Origin: Nocardia amamiensis NBRC 102102 | GTDB taxonomy: Bacteria > Actinomycetota > Actinomycetes > Mycobacteriales > Mycobacteriaceae | DNA: 64,000 bases | Direction of reading: 5' to 3' | Assembly: GCF_001612745.1 (NCBI RefSeq) | Contig: NZ_BDBA01000023.1 | Span: 1-64,000, forward strand | Part shown: positions 9,079 to 16,996 of the stretch, piece by piece | How the letters are laid out: every line of letters begins with the position of its first letter | Position numbering within the stretch: position 1 is the first letter of the stretch | The notes under the pieces: generated by a model | Told to the model about the DNA's origin: nothing | Seen by the model: the letters and a program-made list of their open reading frames with translations, nothing else | Databases searched by the model: none | Program-made: the position numbers and the translations under genes

Positions 9079-10310
9079 CTCGAGAATGCCCGCACGCAGC
9101 GACCCTCGCCATCGATCCCATGGTCGGCGACCTCGCCGGGGAGACCGACCGCCTGCGCGCCGCGGGTCCGCTCACCCGGATCGACCTGCTCGGCGTGCCT
9201 GCCTGGACGGTAACCAGCCACGCGCTGGCCAGGCAGCTGCTCGTGGACACCAGGCTGGTCAAGGACATCAACGCCTGGTCGCTGTGGCAGACCGGCGTGG
9301 TGACCAGGCAGTGGCCGCTGATCGGCATGATCGACGCGGGCCGTTCGATGTTCACCGTGGACGGCGCCGAGCACCGCAGACTCCGGATCAAGACCACCCA
9401 GGCGCTCACCAAACGACGTCTGGACGCGCTGCGCCCTGCCATCGAACGGATGACCGCCGAGCTGCTGGACGATCTCGAGCAGGCCGGGCAGGACGGGGCG
9501 GTGGTCGATCTGAAGACGGTGTTCGCCTATCCCCTGCCGATGCGGGTGATCAGCGAGCTGATGGGTGTGGACCGCGCCGACCATCCGATGCTGCTCGCCT
9601 GGTACAAGGCGTTCTTCTCGCTGCTGACACCGCAGGACGAGCGGCTACGTGTGATCGACGAGATGGACCGGTATTTCACCGACCTGGTGCGCAAGAAGAC
9701 CGTTGCCCCGACCGACGACCTGACCAGCGCCTTCATCGTCGGCACCGACGAGACCGAACCGCTGACCGAGGAAGAAGTGGTGGGCAACCTGAAGGCGCTC
9801 GTCGCCGCCGGGCACGAAACCACGATCGGCCTCATCCTCAATACAGTGCGCGCCCTGCTGGGCCGCCCCGACCAGTTGCGCGCCATCCGCGGCGGCGAGT
9901 TCACCTGGGACGCCGCAGTGGAGGAAACACTGCGCTGGGACAGTCCGGTGACGCACCTGCTGATGCGCTTCGCCACCGAGGACATCACCGTCGGCGACAC
10001 CGTGATCGAGCAAGGCGAGGGCGTGGTGATGTCCTACCGTGCGATCGGGCGCGACACCGCCGTGCACGGCGCCGATGCCGACGACTTCGACATCACCCGC
10101 CCCACGGCCAACCGGCACATGGCCTTCGGCCACGGCCCGCACATCTGCCCCGGCGCGGCCCTGGCCCGCCTGGAAGCGGGAATCGCCCTGCCCGCCTTGT
10201 TCGCTCGCTTCCCCGACCTACACTTGGCCGTACCGGCCGAGGAAATCCGCAACCTCCCGGTACTCACACAAAACGACCTCGAAGCGCTCCCGATGCATCT
10301 CGGGAACTGA
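9075..10310 (+). CDS. Conservon P450 with canonical motifs (CYP154-like)
   Basis: A 411-residue bacterial class I P450. Canonical motifs are the I-helix VAAGHETT, K-helix EETLRW (ExxR intact), and the heme loop FGHGPHICPGAALARLE with Cys 358. GTG at 9075 overlaps the preceding stop and follows GGAGG by 6 nt. Located directly after the ExxR-less P450, it matches the CYP154 partner of CYP157 in conservons. Likely a monooxygenase needing ferredoxin and reductase encoded elsewhere; none is in this operon. Substrate unknown. Confidence 0.92.
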   Translation: MTRECPHAATLAIDPMVGDLAGETDRLRAAGPLTRIDLLGVPAWTVTSHALARQLLVDTRLVKDINAWSLWQTGVVTRQWPLIGMIDAGRSMFTVDGAEHRRLRIKTTQALTKRRLDALRPAIERMTAELLDDLEQAGQDGAVVDLKTVFAYPLPMRVISELMGVDRADHPMLLAWYKAFFSLLTPQDERLRVIDEMDRYFTDLVRKKTVAPTDDLTSAFIVGTDETEPLTEEEVVGNLKALVAAGHETTIGLILNTVRALLGRPDQLRAIRGGEFTWDAAVEETLRWDSPVTHLLMRFATEDITVGDTVIEQGEGVVMSYRAIGRDTAVHGADADDFDITRPTANRHMAFGHGPHICPGAALARLEAGIALPALFARFPDLHLAVPAEEIRNLPVLTQNDLEALPMHLGN

Positions 10311-10337
10311 TCCCAGCGCCCAATTGTTACCGTGCAT

Positions 10338-11192
10338 ATGGCCCGCGAATCCACTGCGGCAGCGCTGCACCGGCGCGCCGAACTCCGCGACTTCCTCCGC
10401 ACCCGCCGAGCCCGCCTGACACCGGAGGACATCGGTCTTCCGGCGGCGGGGCGGCGGCAGACTCCCGGCCTGCGGCGCGAGGAAGTCGCGATGATCGCTG
10501 GAATCGGCGTGTCCTGGTACACCTGGCTCGAGCAGGGGCGCGACATCACCGTCTCGACCGAGGTGCTCGACGCGATCGGGACGGCGTTGCGGCTGACCGA
10601 GCCGGAGCGCGCGCACCTGTATCTGCTCGCCGGTCTCAACCCGCCGCAACCCGGCCCTGCGGGCGACGCCGAAGTCAGCCCGCAGCTGCGGCAGCTGCTC
10701 GACGCGTGGGGATCGCGGCCCGCGGTGCTGCGCGACCGCTACTGGAATCTGCTCGCGATCAACGACACGGCGCGCACGGTTTTCGGGCTCGACGACGCCG
10801 ACCGCAATTGCCTGGTCTCGTTCTTCACCAATGCCAGATACCGCGGCATGCACACACAGTGGAACGCGATCGCGCCCGCGGTGGTCGCCGCGTTTCGCGC
10901 CGATGCGGCGCGCTGTCCCGGCGACCCGCGGTTGGGGCGGGTGGTCGATGAACTCAGTGCCGCCAGCCCCGAGTTCGCCGAGATGTGGGCCCGCCACGAG
11001 GTGAATGCCCCGGTCCAGGCCGTGAAAGCGGTGCGCCATCCGGACGCAGGTGACCTGTTCTTCGATACGACAACCCTTGCGGTGGCCGACCATCCGGACT
11101 GGTTCCTGGTGCTCTACAACCCGCAGCCCGGCACCGAAACCGCGGACCGAGTGGAAGGGCTGATGCGCATCCGGCTCGCCGCCCCGGTATGA
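10338..11192 (+). CDS. MmyB-like XRE family regulator
   Basis: A 284-residue regulator with an N-terminal XRE helix-turn-helix (about 10-75; RTPGLRREE-type motif seen as QTPGLRREEVAMIAGIGVSWYTWLEQGRD). A C-terminal MmyB-like PAS-fold ligand-binding domain follows (from about 105; YWNLLAINDTARTVFGLD, and TLAVADHPDWFLVLYNP near the end). The ATG at 10338 is chosen over GTG 10332. Members of this family often control an adjacent short-chain dehydrogenase, and an SDR follows here on the same strand after 75 nt. The palindrome at 11212 is a candidate operator. It starts 27 nt after the conservon stop but is probably a separate unit. Confidence 0.88.
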   Translation: MARESTAAALHRRAELRDFLRTRRARLTPEDIGLPAAGRRQTPGLRREEVAMIAGIGVSWYTWLEQGRDITVSTEVLDAIGTALRLTEPERAHLYLLAGLNPPQPGPAGDAEVSPQLRQLLDAWGSRPAVLRDRYWNLLAINDTARTVFGLDDADRNCLVSFFTNARYRGMHTQWNAIAPAVVAAFRADAARCPGDPRLGRVVDELSAASPEFAEMWARHEVNAPVQAVKAVRHPDAGDLFFDTTTLAVADHPDWFLVLYNPQPGTETADRVEGLMRIRLAAPV

Positions 11193-11211
11193 CCGCGGAC
11201 TGGTGGTGCCA

Positions 11212-11221
11212 CACCTAGGTG
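11212..11221. promoter_or_regulatory. Palindrome CACCTAGGTG before the SDR gene
   Basis: A perfect 10-bp palindrome located 46 nt upstream of the SDR start and 19 nt after the MmyB-like regulator stop. It is a plausible operator for the adjacent XRE regulator; this is an inference from position. Confidence 0.35.
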
Positions 11222-11267
11222 AACCGCACACTGTTCGCCCACCGCATCCTTCGGCACGCTGATTCCC

Positions 11268-12035
11268 ATGACGCACAGCATTTCCCGATTCGACGGCAAG
11301 ATCGCGCTCATCACCGGCGGCTCGAGCGGCATGGGTCTGGCCACCGCCCGACGATTGCTCGCCGAGGGCGCACAGGTGATCATCACCGGCAGGGACAAGA
11401 CCCGGCTGGACGCCGCGGTCGAGCAACTCGGCGACGACCGCGTGCTGGCGATACCAGGCGACGCGGGCCGTCTCGCCGATCTCGACGCGCTCACCGCCGC
11501 CATCCGCGACCGGCACGGACGGCTGGACGTGGTGTTCGCCAACGCGGGCGTCGCCTCGTTCCAGCCGCACGGCGAGATCACCGAGGACGAATTCGACCGC
11601 GTCGTCGACATCAACTTCAAAGGCGTGTTCTTCACCATCCAGAAAACCCTGCCGCTGCTGTCCGAGCACGCGGCGATCGTCATCAACGCGTCGTGGACGC
11701 TGCACCGCGGTCTGCCCGGCGCCTCCCTGTACGCGGCGACCAAAGCGGCCGTGCACAACCTGGCCCACACCCTCGCCGCCGAATTGGCGCCCAAGGGAAT
11801 TCGCGTCAACTCCGTGAGCCCCGGGTTCATCGAGACCGCGATGTTCCACGACAACGTCGATCCGGGAGCGCACACCGCGGTTGTCGCCGAGGTGGCCAGC
11901 GGTCGGCTCGGCACCGCGGAGGATGTCGCCGACGTGGTCGCCTTCCTCGCGTCCGGCGAGGCGTCCTACGTCAACGGGCAGGATCTGATCATCGACGGCG
12001 GACTGGTCGCGGCCGTGTCCCGCCCGATGATGTAG
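11268..12035 (+). CDS. Short-chain dehydrogenase/reductase
   Basis: A classical SDR of 255 residues. It has the cofactor motif TGGSSGMG near the N-terminus, followed by NAG in VVFANAG, and the catalytic set NASWTLHRG...YAATK (Ser, Tyr, Lys in the right spacing). The C-terminal VNGQDLIIDGG is the usual closing strand. Arg/Lys in GRDKTR after the second strand suggests NADP(H) preference. Substrate is unknown. It lies downstream of the MmyB-like regulator and is probably its target. Confidence 0.93.
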   Translation: MTHSISRFDGKIALITGGSSGMGLATARRLLAEGAQVIITGRDKTRLDAAVEQLGDDRVLAIPGDAGRLADLDALTAAIRDRHGRLDVVFANAGVASFQPHGEITEDEFDRVVDINFKGVFFTIQKTLPLLSEHAAIVINASWTLHRGLPGASLYAATKAAVHNLAHTLAAELAPKGIRVNSVSPGFIETAMFHDNVDPGAHTAVVAEVASGRLGTAEDVADVVAFLASGEASYVNGQDLIIDGGLVAAVSRPMM

Positions 12036-12089
12036 TCGCCCGCGAAATCCGGTTGCCGGCCGGTTCGGGCCGCTCAGTACAGTGGGCCG

Positions 12090-12488
12090 GTGATTCGCAC
12101 CGCGGCGCTGGCCCACATCCGGGATCGCCGCCTGCTGCAGGCGCGCTCGGTCGGCAAGGACGTCTTCTACATGGCCGGCGGCAAGATCGACCCCGGGGAG
12201 ACGCCCGAGGCGGCGTTGCATCGTGAAGTACGCGAGGAACTGGGCGTCGGCGTCGTGTCCTACGCCGAGCTCGGGGTATTCCACGCCGAGGCGTACGGGC
12301 ACTCCCCCGGTACCCGGCTGCACATGACCTGCTTCACCGCCGAACTCGACGGCGAACCGCGACCGACCAGCGAGATCGCCGAGCTGCGCTACTTCACCGT
12401 GCGCGAGTACGCCGCCATGGACCAGGTCGCCCCCGGCTCGATGATGGTCTTCCGCAGACTGCACGAACTCGGCGCGGTCGACTGGTAG
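12090..12488 (+). CDS. Nudix hydrolase
   Basis: A 132-residue Nudix protein. The Nudix box is complete: GKIDPGETPEAALHREVREELGV, with the REVREEL metal-binding glutamates. Start is GTG at 12090. It would hydrolyse a nucleoside diphosphate linked to another group in the cytoplasm; the fold is minimal with no specificity domain. It lies 54 nt after the SDR on the same strand and converges on the ion channel gene (8 nt between stops). Confidence 0.92.
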   Translation: MIRTAALAHIRDRRLLQARSVGKDVFYMAGGKIDPGETPEAALHREVREELGVGVVSYAELGVFHAEAYGHSPGTRLHMTCFTAELDGEPRPTSEIAELRYFTVREYAAMDQVAPGSMMVFRRLHELGAVDW

Positions 12489-12496
12489 TCGCGCGC

Positions 12497-13072
12497 TCAC
12501 TCCCCCGCCGCATCTCCAGCCCCGGATGGGTGCGATCGGTGCAGTTGCTCCCGACGGAACCGGACCGAGAGCACCAGCAGCCGGATCACGAGGCCGATCA
12601 GGACCAGATTGCCGAGCATCTGGGTGAGCACGACGGCCCGGGAGGTCTCCGACGTGGCCACGATGTCGCCGAATCCGACTGTGGTGAAAACCGTTACGCA
12701 GAAATAGAGGGCGTCGAGCCGCGTCAGCGGCTCGCTGAAGTCACCGGGAGCGGCATCGGAGAGGACCACGTAGACCGTGGCGTAGCCGACGAGGTAGAAG
12801 CCGAACGTCGCCGCCAGCGCCTGCAATGCCCGCGCGACGGGGTCGCCCGCACGCAGCACCTGCCGGATCTGCCAGGCGCCCACCGCGCACAGCGCCGCCA
12901 GACCGCACAGCAGAAGTACCAGCGTGGGCGTGCCTCTGATCCGGGTGAACGGCAGCCAGAAATACGCCAGCAGCAATGCGCTGATCGTGACGATCGGCGG
13001 CAGCAGTGCCCGGCGGAGCACCCGCCGCCGGCCTCCGGGCCGTCCGTTGAGCGAACCGTTCGCTGTCGACAT
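12497..13072 (-). CDS. Potassium channel family protein
   Basis: A 191-residue ion channel subunit. Four hydrophobic helices are visible (about 18-38, 43-64, 82-101 and 140-162). The pore loop before the last helix carries TVGFGDI, the K+ selectivity filter. Thus the pore unit is the usual TM-P-TM with two additional N-terminal helices and a short basic C-tail. ATG at 13072 is chosen because GGAGGAGA lies 6 nt upstream; an upstream ATG at 13090 is less likely. No RCK or cyclic-nucleotide domain is attached. Confidence 0.9.
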   Translation of the reverse strand: MSTANGSLNGRPGGRRRVLRRALLPPIVTISALLLAYFWLPFTRIRGTPTLVLLLCGLAALCAVGAWQIRQVLRAGDPVARALQALAATFGFYLVGYATVYVVLSDAAPGDFSEPLTRLDALYFCVTVFTTVGFGDIVATSETSRAVVLTQMLGNLVLIGLVIRLLVLSVRFRREQLHRSHPSGAGDAAGE

Positions 13073-13404
13073 AGCGGGTCTCCTCCGCATCGACGTCCCG
13101 GGTTCGAGCCGGTCGCCTCCTGGATCACAAGGAGCATGCCTACTGCCGGATCGACGGTACCGGCCAGCCACGCGAGGTAGATCACTTCCGGTGCCGAATT
13201 CCGGGCCCGACGGTGTTCAGGATATCGAGCGACTTCGAAACGACAGTCCGGGCGAGGCAACTATGCGAGGATCGGTGCACCGGCGTGATCGATCTACGTA
13301 CGCGACCCACTATCAGGGTTCGATACCGCACATGTGCTGATCAATTCCAGATATCGCACTGAATGACGCAAACCGGAATTCTCCACCCGACCAGGAGTAG
13401 GCCG
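13073..13404 (+). other. Intergenic stretch, divergent promoters
   Basis: No gene is seen. It separates the channel gene (minus) from the lipoprotein gene (plus), so it should hold two divergent promoters; no firm boxes were recognised. Confidence 0.5.
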
Positions 13405-13890
13405 ATGATATCCAGGAAAAGCGTCACCGGAATCGCCGCTACGGCGGTCGTACTGCTCATGACCGCGGCGTGCGGAAACGACAACGCCGCGCAGACGACC
13501 CCGACGACCGAACAGACGCACCCTATGCGCAGCGAGATCGCCACGACCGCGCGGAATGCGCTCCAAGACGCGGTCAACGCGGCGCTCGCCGCCGCGCCGA
13601 TCAGCTTCGACAGCGGCAGCTCGGACCTCGGTGCGGGGGACGTCGCCACCATCAAAGCGGTCGCGGTTCCCTTGAAGGGCACCGACGCGAAAGTCGAGAT
13701 CACGACCTACGCCGAGGACGCGAACCCCGCGACCGCCAAAGCCTTGGCCGAGGCCAGGGGCGACAACGTCGCGGCCGAACTCGAGTCCGAGGGCATCGAC
13801 AAGGCGCGCATCAGTGTGCGGGCCGAGGCCAACCCGACCGGCGAGGACGTCCAGGTCGACGAGGCACAGATCAAGGTGGTCGCCGACTAG
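13405..13890 (+). CDS. Lipoprotein with OmpA-like domain
   Basis: A 161-residue exported protein. The first 22 residues form a signal peptide ending MTAAC, a plausible though imperfect lipobox with the lipidated Cys near residue 21. After a short Thr-rich linker, residues about 60-160 follow the OmpA C-terminal pattern: ISFDSGSSDL, VEITTYAED, then LAEARGDNVAAELESEGID with the conserved Arg of the LSxxRAxxV helix. It is likely anchored on the outer face of the cytoplasmic membrane; peptidoglycan contact is possible but key Asp placement is degenerate. ATG at 13405 has AGGAG about 7 nt upstream. Confidence 0.82.
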   Translation: MISRKSVTGIAATAVVLLMTAACGNDNAAQTTPTTEQTHPMRSEIATTARNALQDAVNAALAAAPISFDSGSSDLGAGDVATIKAVAVPLKGTDAKVEITTYAEDANPATAKALAEARGDNVAAELESEGIDKARISVRAEANPTGEDVQVDEAQIKVVAD

Positions 13891-13930
13891 GTGCAGATCC
13901 GCCGTCGAGACCGTCGGCGATACTAGGGGC

Positions 13931-14494
13931 ATGGGCGCCGTCACACGCACACCACGCAGCAACTGGATCGAGCAGGGCCTCGCGGCGCTCGCCGCGGGCG
14001 GCCCGGAGGCCGTGCGGATCGAGAGCCTGGCGGCGGCGCTCGGGGTGACCAAAGGCGGGTTCTACGGGCACTTCGCCGACCGAAACGCGCTGCTGGCCGA
14101 GATGCTCGATACCTGGGAACGCGAGACCACCGACGACGTCATCACCCAAGTGGAAAGCCAGGGCGGCGATGCGCGCGCGAAGATCCGGCGTGCGGGTTTG
14201 CTCACCTTTTCCGACGACCGGCTGCGCCCGATGGACCTCGCCGTCCGCGATTGGGCGCGGCGCGACCCCCGCGTCGCGGAGCGCCTGCGCCGTGTGGACA
14301 ACCGGCGCATGGACTACTTACGCGAGCTGTTCGGCACCCTCTGCTCGGACCCCGACGAGGTCGAAGCCCGCAGCATGCTCGCCTTCTGCCTGGCGATCGG
14401 CAAGCACTTCCTCGCCGCCGATCACGGCGGCCACACCCGCGAGGAGGTCGTCGCACGCGCCGGGAGCCTTCTGCTCGACCTCCCGGCCGGGTAG
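13931..14494 (+). CDS. TetR family transcriptional regulator
   Basis: A 187-residue TetR regulator. The N-terminal HTH is complete: IEQGLAALAAGG, then RIESLAAALGVTKGGFYGHFADRNALLAEML. The C-terminal helical ligand domain shows DLAVRDWARRDPRVAERLRRVDNRRMDYLRELF, a pattern common in one large actinobacterial TetR subgroup. ATG at 13931 is used. Neighbours do not indicate a target; the lipoprotein gene ends 40 nt upstream on the same strand. Confidence 0.92.
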   Translation: MGAVTRTPRSNWIEQGLAALAAGGPEAVRIESLAAALGVTKGGFYGHFADRNALLAEMLDTWERETTDDVITQVESQGGDARAKIRRAGLLTFSDDRLRPMDLAVRDWARRDPRVAERLRRVDNRRMDYLRELFGTLCSDPDEVEARSMLAFCLAIGKHFLAADHGGHTREEVVARAGSLLLDLPAG

Positions 14495-14737
14495 CCACGA
14501 AAATTCGGTGGTGACGTCGCGGCGGCGGCGATAAGGTTGCGCGACCTCGCCAACACGAGGGTTTGCCGACGTGCGAAGGAGTGGTTTATGTCCCGGCGAG
14601 CGCCGAGCGCGCCTCACCGTGTGGATTCGAACGACCCGTCCGGCCACGCCTGACCCAGCCGACGCCGCAAGCGCTTGTCGAGGCGCGCTCGGTCTTCTCC
14701 TGCTGCAATGCACACTGCTCAGTTAGGAGTGATCCGG

Positions 14738-15121
14738 GTGTCGAGCAACACCTCTTCGTCCCATCGCGGTCCCAGCCCGTCGCTGCGGACCGATACCTTC
14801 ACCTGCGTCCGCTGCGGGCTCGTCGTCGCGACGCTCGCGCCGGACGACAGCTGGCGCAACCACTGCCCGAGCTGCCTGAGTTCGCGGCACACCCACGACC
14901 ACGTCGAGGGCGGTGCGTCCGACTGCGGTGCCCGCATGGCTCCGCTCTCGATCGCCGTACTGCGCACCGGCGAATGGGCCGTGGTGCACCGCTGCACACG
15001 CTGTCACGAGCTCGCGCTGCATCCCGTGTGCGGCGACGACAATCAGCTGATGCTGATGCGGATGGCCGTGCGCCCGCTGGCCGAGCCGCCGTTCCCGCTC
15101 GAAGTGTTCGGCGATCTGTAG
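14738..15121 (+). CDS. RNHCP domain protein (divergent copy)
   Basis: A 127-residue zinc-ribbon-like protein of the RNHCP family. TDTFTCVRCGLVV opens the domain, followed by the name-giving RNHCPSC, SSRHTHDH, ASDCGARMAPLSI and a second CxxC in HRCTRCHEL; CGDDNQLM replaces the usual AGDDN. The first 20 residues are Ser-rich and disordered. GTG at 14738 is chosen because AGGAG ends 8 nt upstream. The cellular role of RNHCP proteins is not established. It is the first of two tandem copies with a 10-nt gap between genes, probably one transcript ending at the hairpin at 15556. Confidence 0.85.
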   Translation: MSSNTSSSHRGPSPSLRTDTFTCVRCGLVVATLAPDDSWRNHCPSCLSSRHTHDHVEGGASDCGARMAPLSIAVLRTGEWAVVHRCTRCHELALHPVCGDDNQLMLMRMAVRPLAEPPFPLEVFGDL

Positions 15122-15131
15122 GGGGTGCGTG

Positions 15132-15542
15132 ATGCCGCGAAGGAAACCCGAGGTACGTCGCCCCCAGCGTCCCAAGCACGTATTGCACGGGCGCGGAGGC
15201 GAATCCGGCGACATGTTCCGCTGCGTCGAGTGCCGCAAGGAGGTCCCGGTCATCGCGCCGGGCACCGCGCACCGCAATCACTGTCCGCACTGCCTGGCCA
15301 GTAAGCACGTCGACCGGCGGGTGCCGGGCGACCGCGCCGAGTCCTGCCGCGGCCGGATGGCCGCGGTGAGCATGTCGGCACGGGACGACGGCGAATGGCT
15401 GCTGGTCCACCAGTGCCTGGCCTGCGGCTGCGTCCGAGCGAACCGCATCGCGGGCGACGACAACGCGGTGGCGCTGATGCGGATCGCGTTGCGCCCGCTG
15501 GCGGATCCGCGGATCGGCCGCCGGGTACTGCTGTCGTTGTGA
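15132..15542 (+). CDS. RNHCP domain protein (canonical copy)
   Basis: A 136-residue paralogue of the preceding gene, with a basic N-terminal tail (RRKPEVRRPQRPKH). The RNHCP core is FRCVECRKEVP, RNHCPHCLASKHVDR, GDRAESCRGRMAAVSM, HQCLACGCVRANRIAGDDN. All four Cys pairs expected for metal binding are present. ATG at 15132 follows GTG 15129 in frame; a purine-rich GTAGGGGGTG lies just upstream. The tandem pair suggests duplication with divergence of the first copy. Confidence 0.88.
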   Translation: MPRRKPEVRRPQRPKHVLHGRGGESGDMFRCVECRKEVPVIAPGTAHRNHCPHCLASKHVDRRVPGDRAESCRGRMAAVSMSARDDGEWLLVHQCLACGCVRANRIAGDDNAVALMRIALRPLADPRIGRRVLLSL

Positions 15543-15555
15543 CCGACCGGTGAAA

Positions 15556-15590
15556 CCCGCCCGGGCCGAGTTGTTTTCGGCCCGGGCGGG
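15556..15590. terminator. Strong hairpin terminator
   Basis: A perfect 14-bp stem (CCCGCCCGGGCCGA paired with its complement) around a 7-nt T-rich loop, 13 nt after the RNHCP stop. It can serve both the RNHCP pair (plus) and the P450 operon arriving from the right (minus). No T-tract follows, which is normal in high-GC actinobacteria. Confidence 0.85.
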
Positions 15591-15667
15591 CACAGGACCG
15601 GGCGGCTACCTCGCCTCCGCTCTACCCGGCGCAGGGCTACAGACGGTCTCCGTTGAGCGGCACCCTG

Positions 15668-16936
15668 TTACGCGGCCGTGAAACGGGTCGGCAGTGCCGC
15701 CAAGCCGCGGATCACCACGTTGGGCTTGTAGGGCGGTGTGTCCGAAAGCAATTCGATGTCGCGGACCTTCTTCAGCAACACCTCCAGCAGCACTTCCATC
15801 TCGAGCAGCGCGAGCGGTGCGCCGAGGCAGTAGTGGATGCCGAGGCTGAAGCCGAGGTGCTTCTTGGCCGGGTTCATCGGGTCGGCGTAGCGGGCGACGT
15901 CGATACGGTCGGGATCGGTGTAGGCGGCTGCGTCGCGGTTGGCCGAATTGATCAGCACCACAACGCCTTCGCCCGGCTCGAAGTCGTGTCCGGCCAGGGT
16001 GATCGGGCGGGTTGCTGCGCGCGTGGTGATCTGCACCGACGGCTCGAGGCGCAAGAGTTCGTCGGGCGCCGACGCGGTCAGCTCCGGGCGTTTGCGCATC
16101 GCGTCGATCGCGCCGGGGTTGCGCATCAGCTGGAGCATGCCGGTGCCGATCAGATTGGCGGTGGTCTCGTGCCCGGCCACGAACGTGGTGATGCAGGTGG
16201 CCAGCAACTCCTGTTCGGTGAGCACGTCACCGCGATCCTCGACCTGCGACAGCGCGCTGAGCAGGTCGTCTTGCGGGTCGCCGCGGCGCTCGTTCAGCAA
16301 CTCGCGGAAATACCCCATGAAGCCGCGCGAGGCCGCGCTGCGCGCCTTCAGCGCTTCCTCGGGCAGCGTGTAGTCGTGGTCGAAACCGCGGGCCAGATCC
16401 TGTGACCAGCCGTGCACCTGGTCGTAGGCGTCCGGCGGCACGCCGATCAGTTCGCAGGCGATGATCAGCGGCAGCGGGTAGGCGATCATCTCGACGAGGT
16501 CGAATTCCCCTGCCGCCAAGGCCTGGTCGACCAACTGCTCGGCGAGTTCGGCGATGCGCGGACGCAACCTGGTCACCATGCGCGGGGTGAAGCCTTTGGT
16601 CACCAGGTTGCGCAGCCGGGTGTGGTCCGGCGGCTCCATCCAGAGGAACGAGGTGGGCAGTTCCTCGGGCGCGTCCTCCGGCGACACCGTCGGATGCATC
16701 ATGGCCGCTTCCTCGGCGTGACTCCATGCGGTGGTCGACAGCACGGCGGCGCAGTCGTCGTAGCGGGTGAGCAGGTAGTGACCGAGTGGCGTCCGGTGCA
16801 GTCTGCCGGCTTCGCGCAGCACCCGGGCGGGCGTATACGGATCGGGTCGGCCTTCGGGGCCGAAGAGCTGGGTCAGCGCTGTCTGGATGGCGGAATCCGG
16901 TTCCGCGACAGCAATATCCGCGGTTGACGAGTCCAT
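15668..16936 (-). CDS. Cytochrome P450 (lipid locus, third P450 of operon)
   Basis: A 422-residue soluble bacterial P450 with all hallmarks: I-helix FVAGHETTANL, K-helix ELLRLEP with ExxR as DELLR, and heme loop FSLGIHYCLGAPLALLE. The start ATG at 16936 has GAAGGGAC just upstream. It is the last gene of a leftward run P450-P450-FAD monooxygenase-P450 and ends before the strong hairpin at 15556. The three P450s are similar to one another in overall layout (SFLWMEPPDHTRLR-type C-helix). Divergent from a FAAL/desaturase operon, it may hydroxylate the lipid made there. That role is inferred. Confidence 0.92.
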   Translation of the reverse strand: MDSSTADIAVAEPDSAIQTALTQLFGPEGRPDPYTPARVLREAGRLHRTPLGHYLLTRYDDCAAVLSTTAWSHAEEAAMMHPTVSPEDAPEELPTSFLWMEPPDHTRLRNLVTKGFTPRMVTRLRPRIAELAEQLVDQALAAGEFDLVEMIAYPLPLIIACELIGVPPDAYDQVHGWSQDLARGFDHDYTLPEEALKARSAASRGFMGYFRELLNERRGDPQDDLLSALSQVEDRGDVLTEQELLATCITTFVAGHETTANLIGTGMLQLMRNPGAIDAMRKRPELTASAPDELLRLEPSVQITTRAATRPITLAGHDFEPGEGVVVLINSANRDAAAYTDPDRIDVARYADPMNPAKKHLGFSLGIHYCLGAPLALLEMEVLLEVLLKKVRDIELLSDTPPYKPNVVIRGLAALPTRFTAA

Positions 16937-16996
16937 GGTGGTCCCTTCTGTGCGGAGCACCGGCGCTGGCCGGTGCTGCCGGTCGTTCGGAATGCG

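Noticed and set aside
10218..12500. 760-codon minus-strand frame spanning the MmyB, SDR and Nudix genes
   Set aside because: All three plus-strand genes have complete family motifs; the antisense frame has none and is a GC-bias artefact.
15556..15590. Operator for the P450 operon
   Set aside because: The perfect 14-bp GC stem with short loop directly after a stop codon and downstream of the convergent operon is better explained as a terminator.
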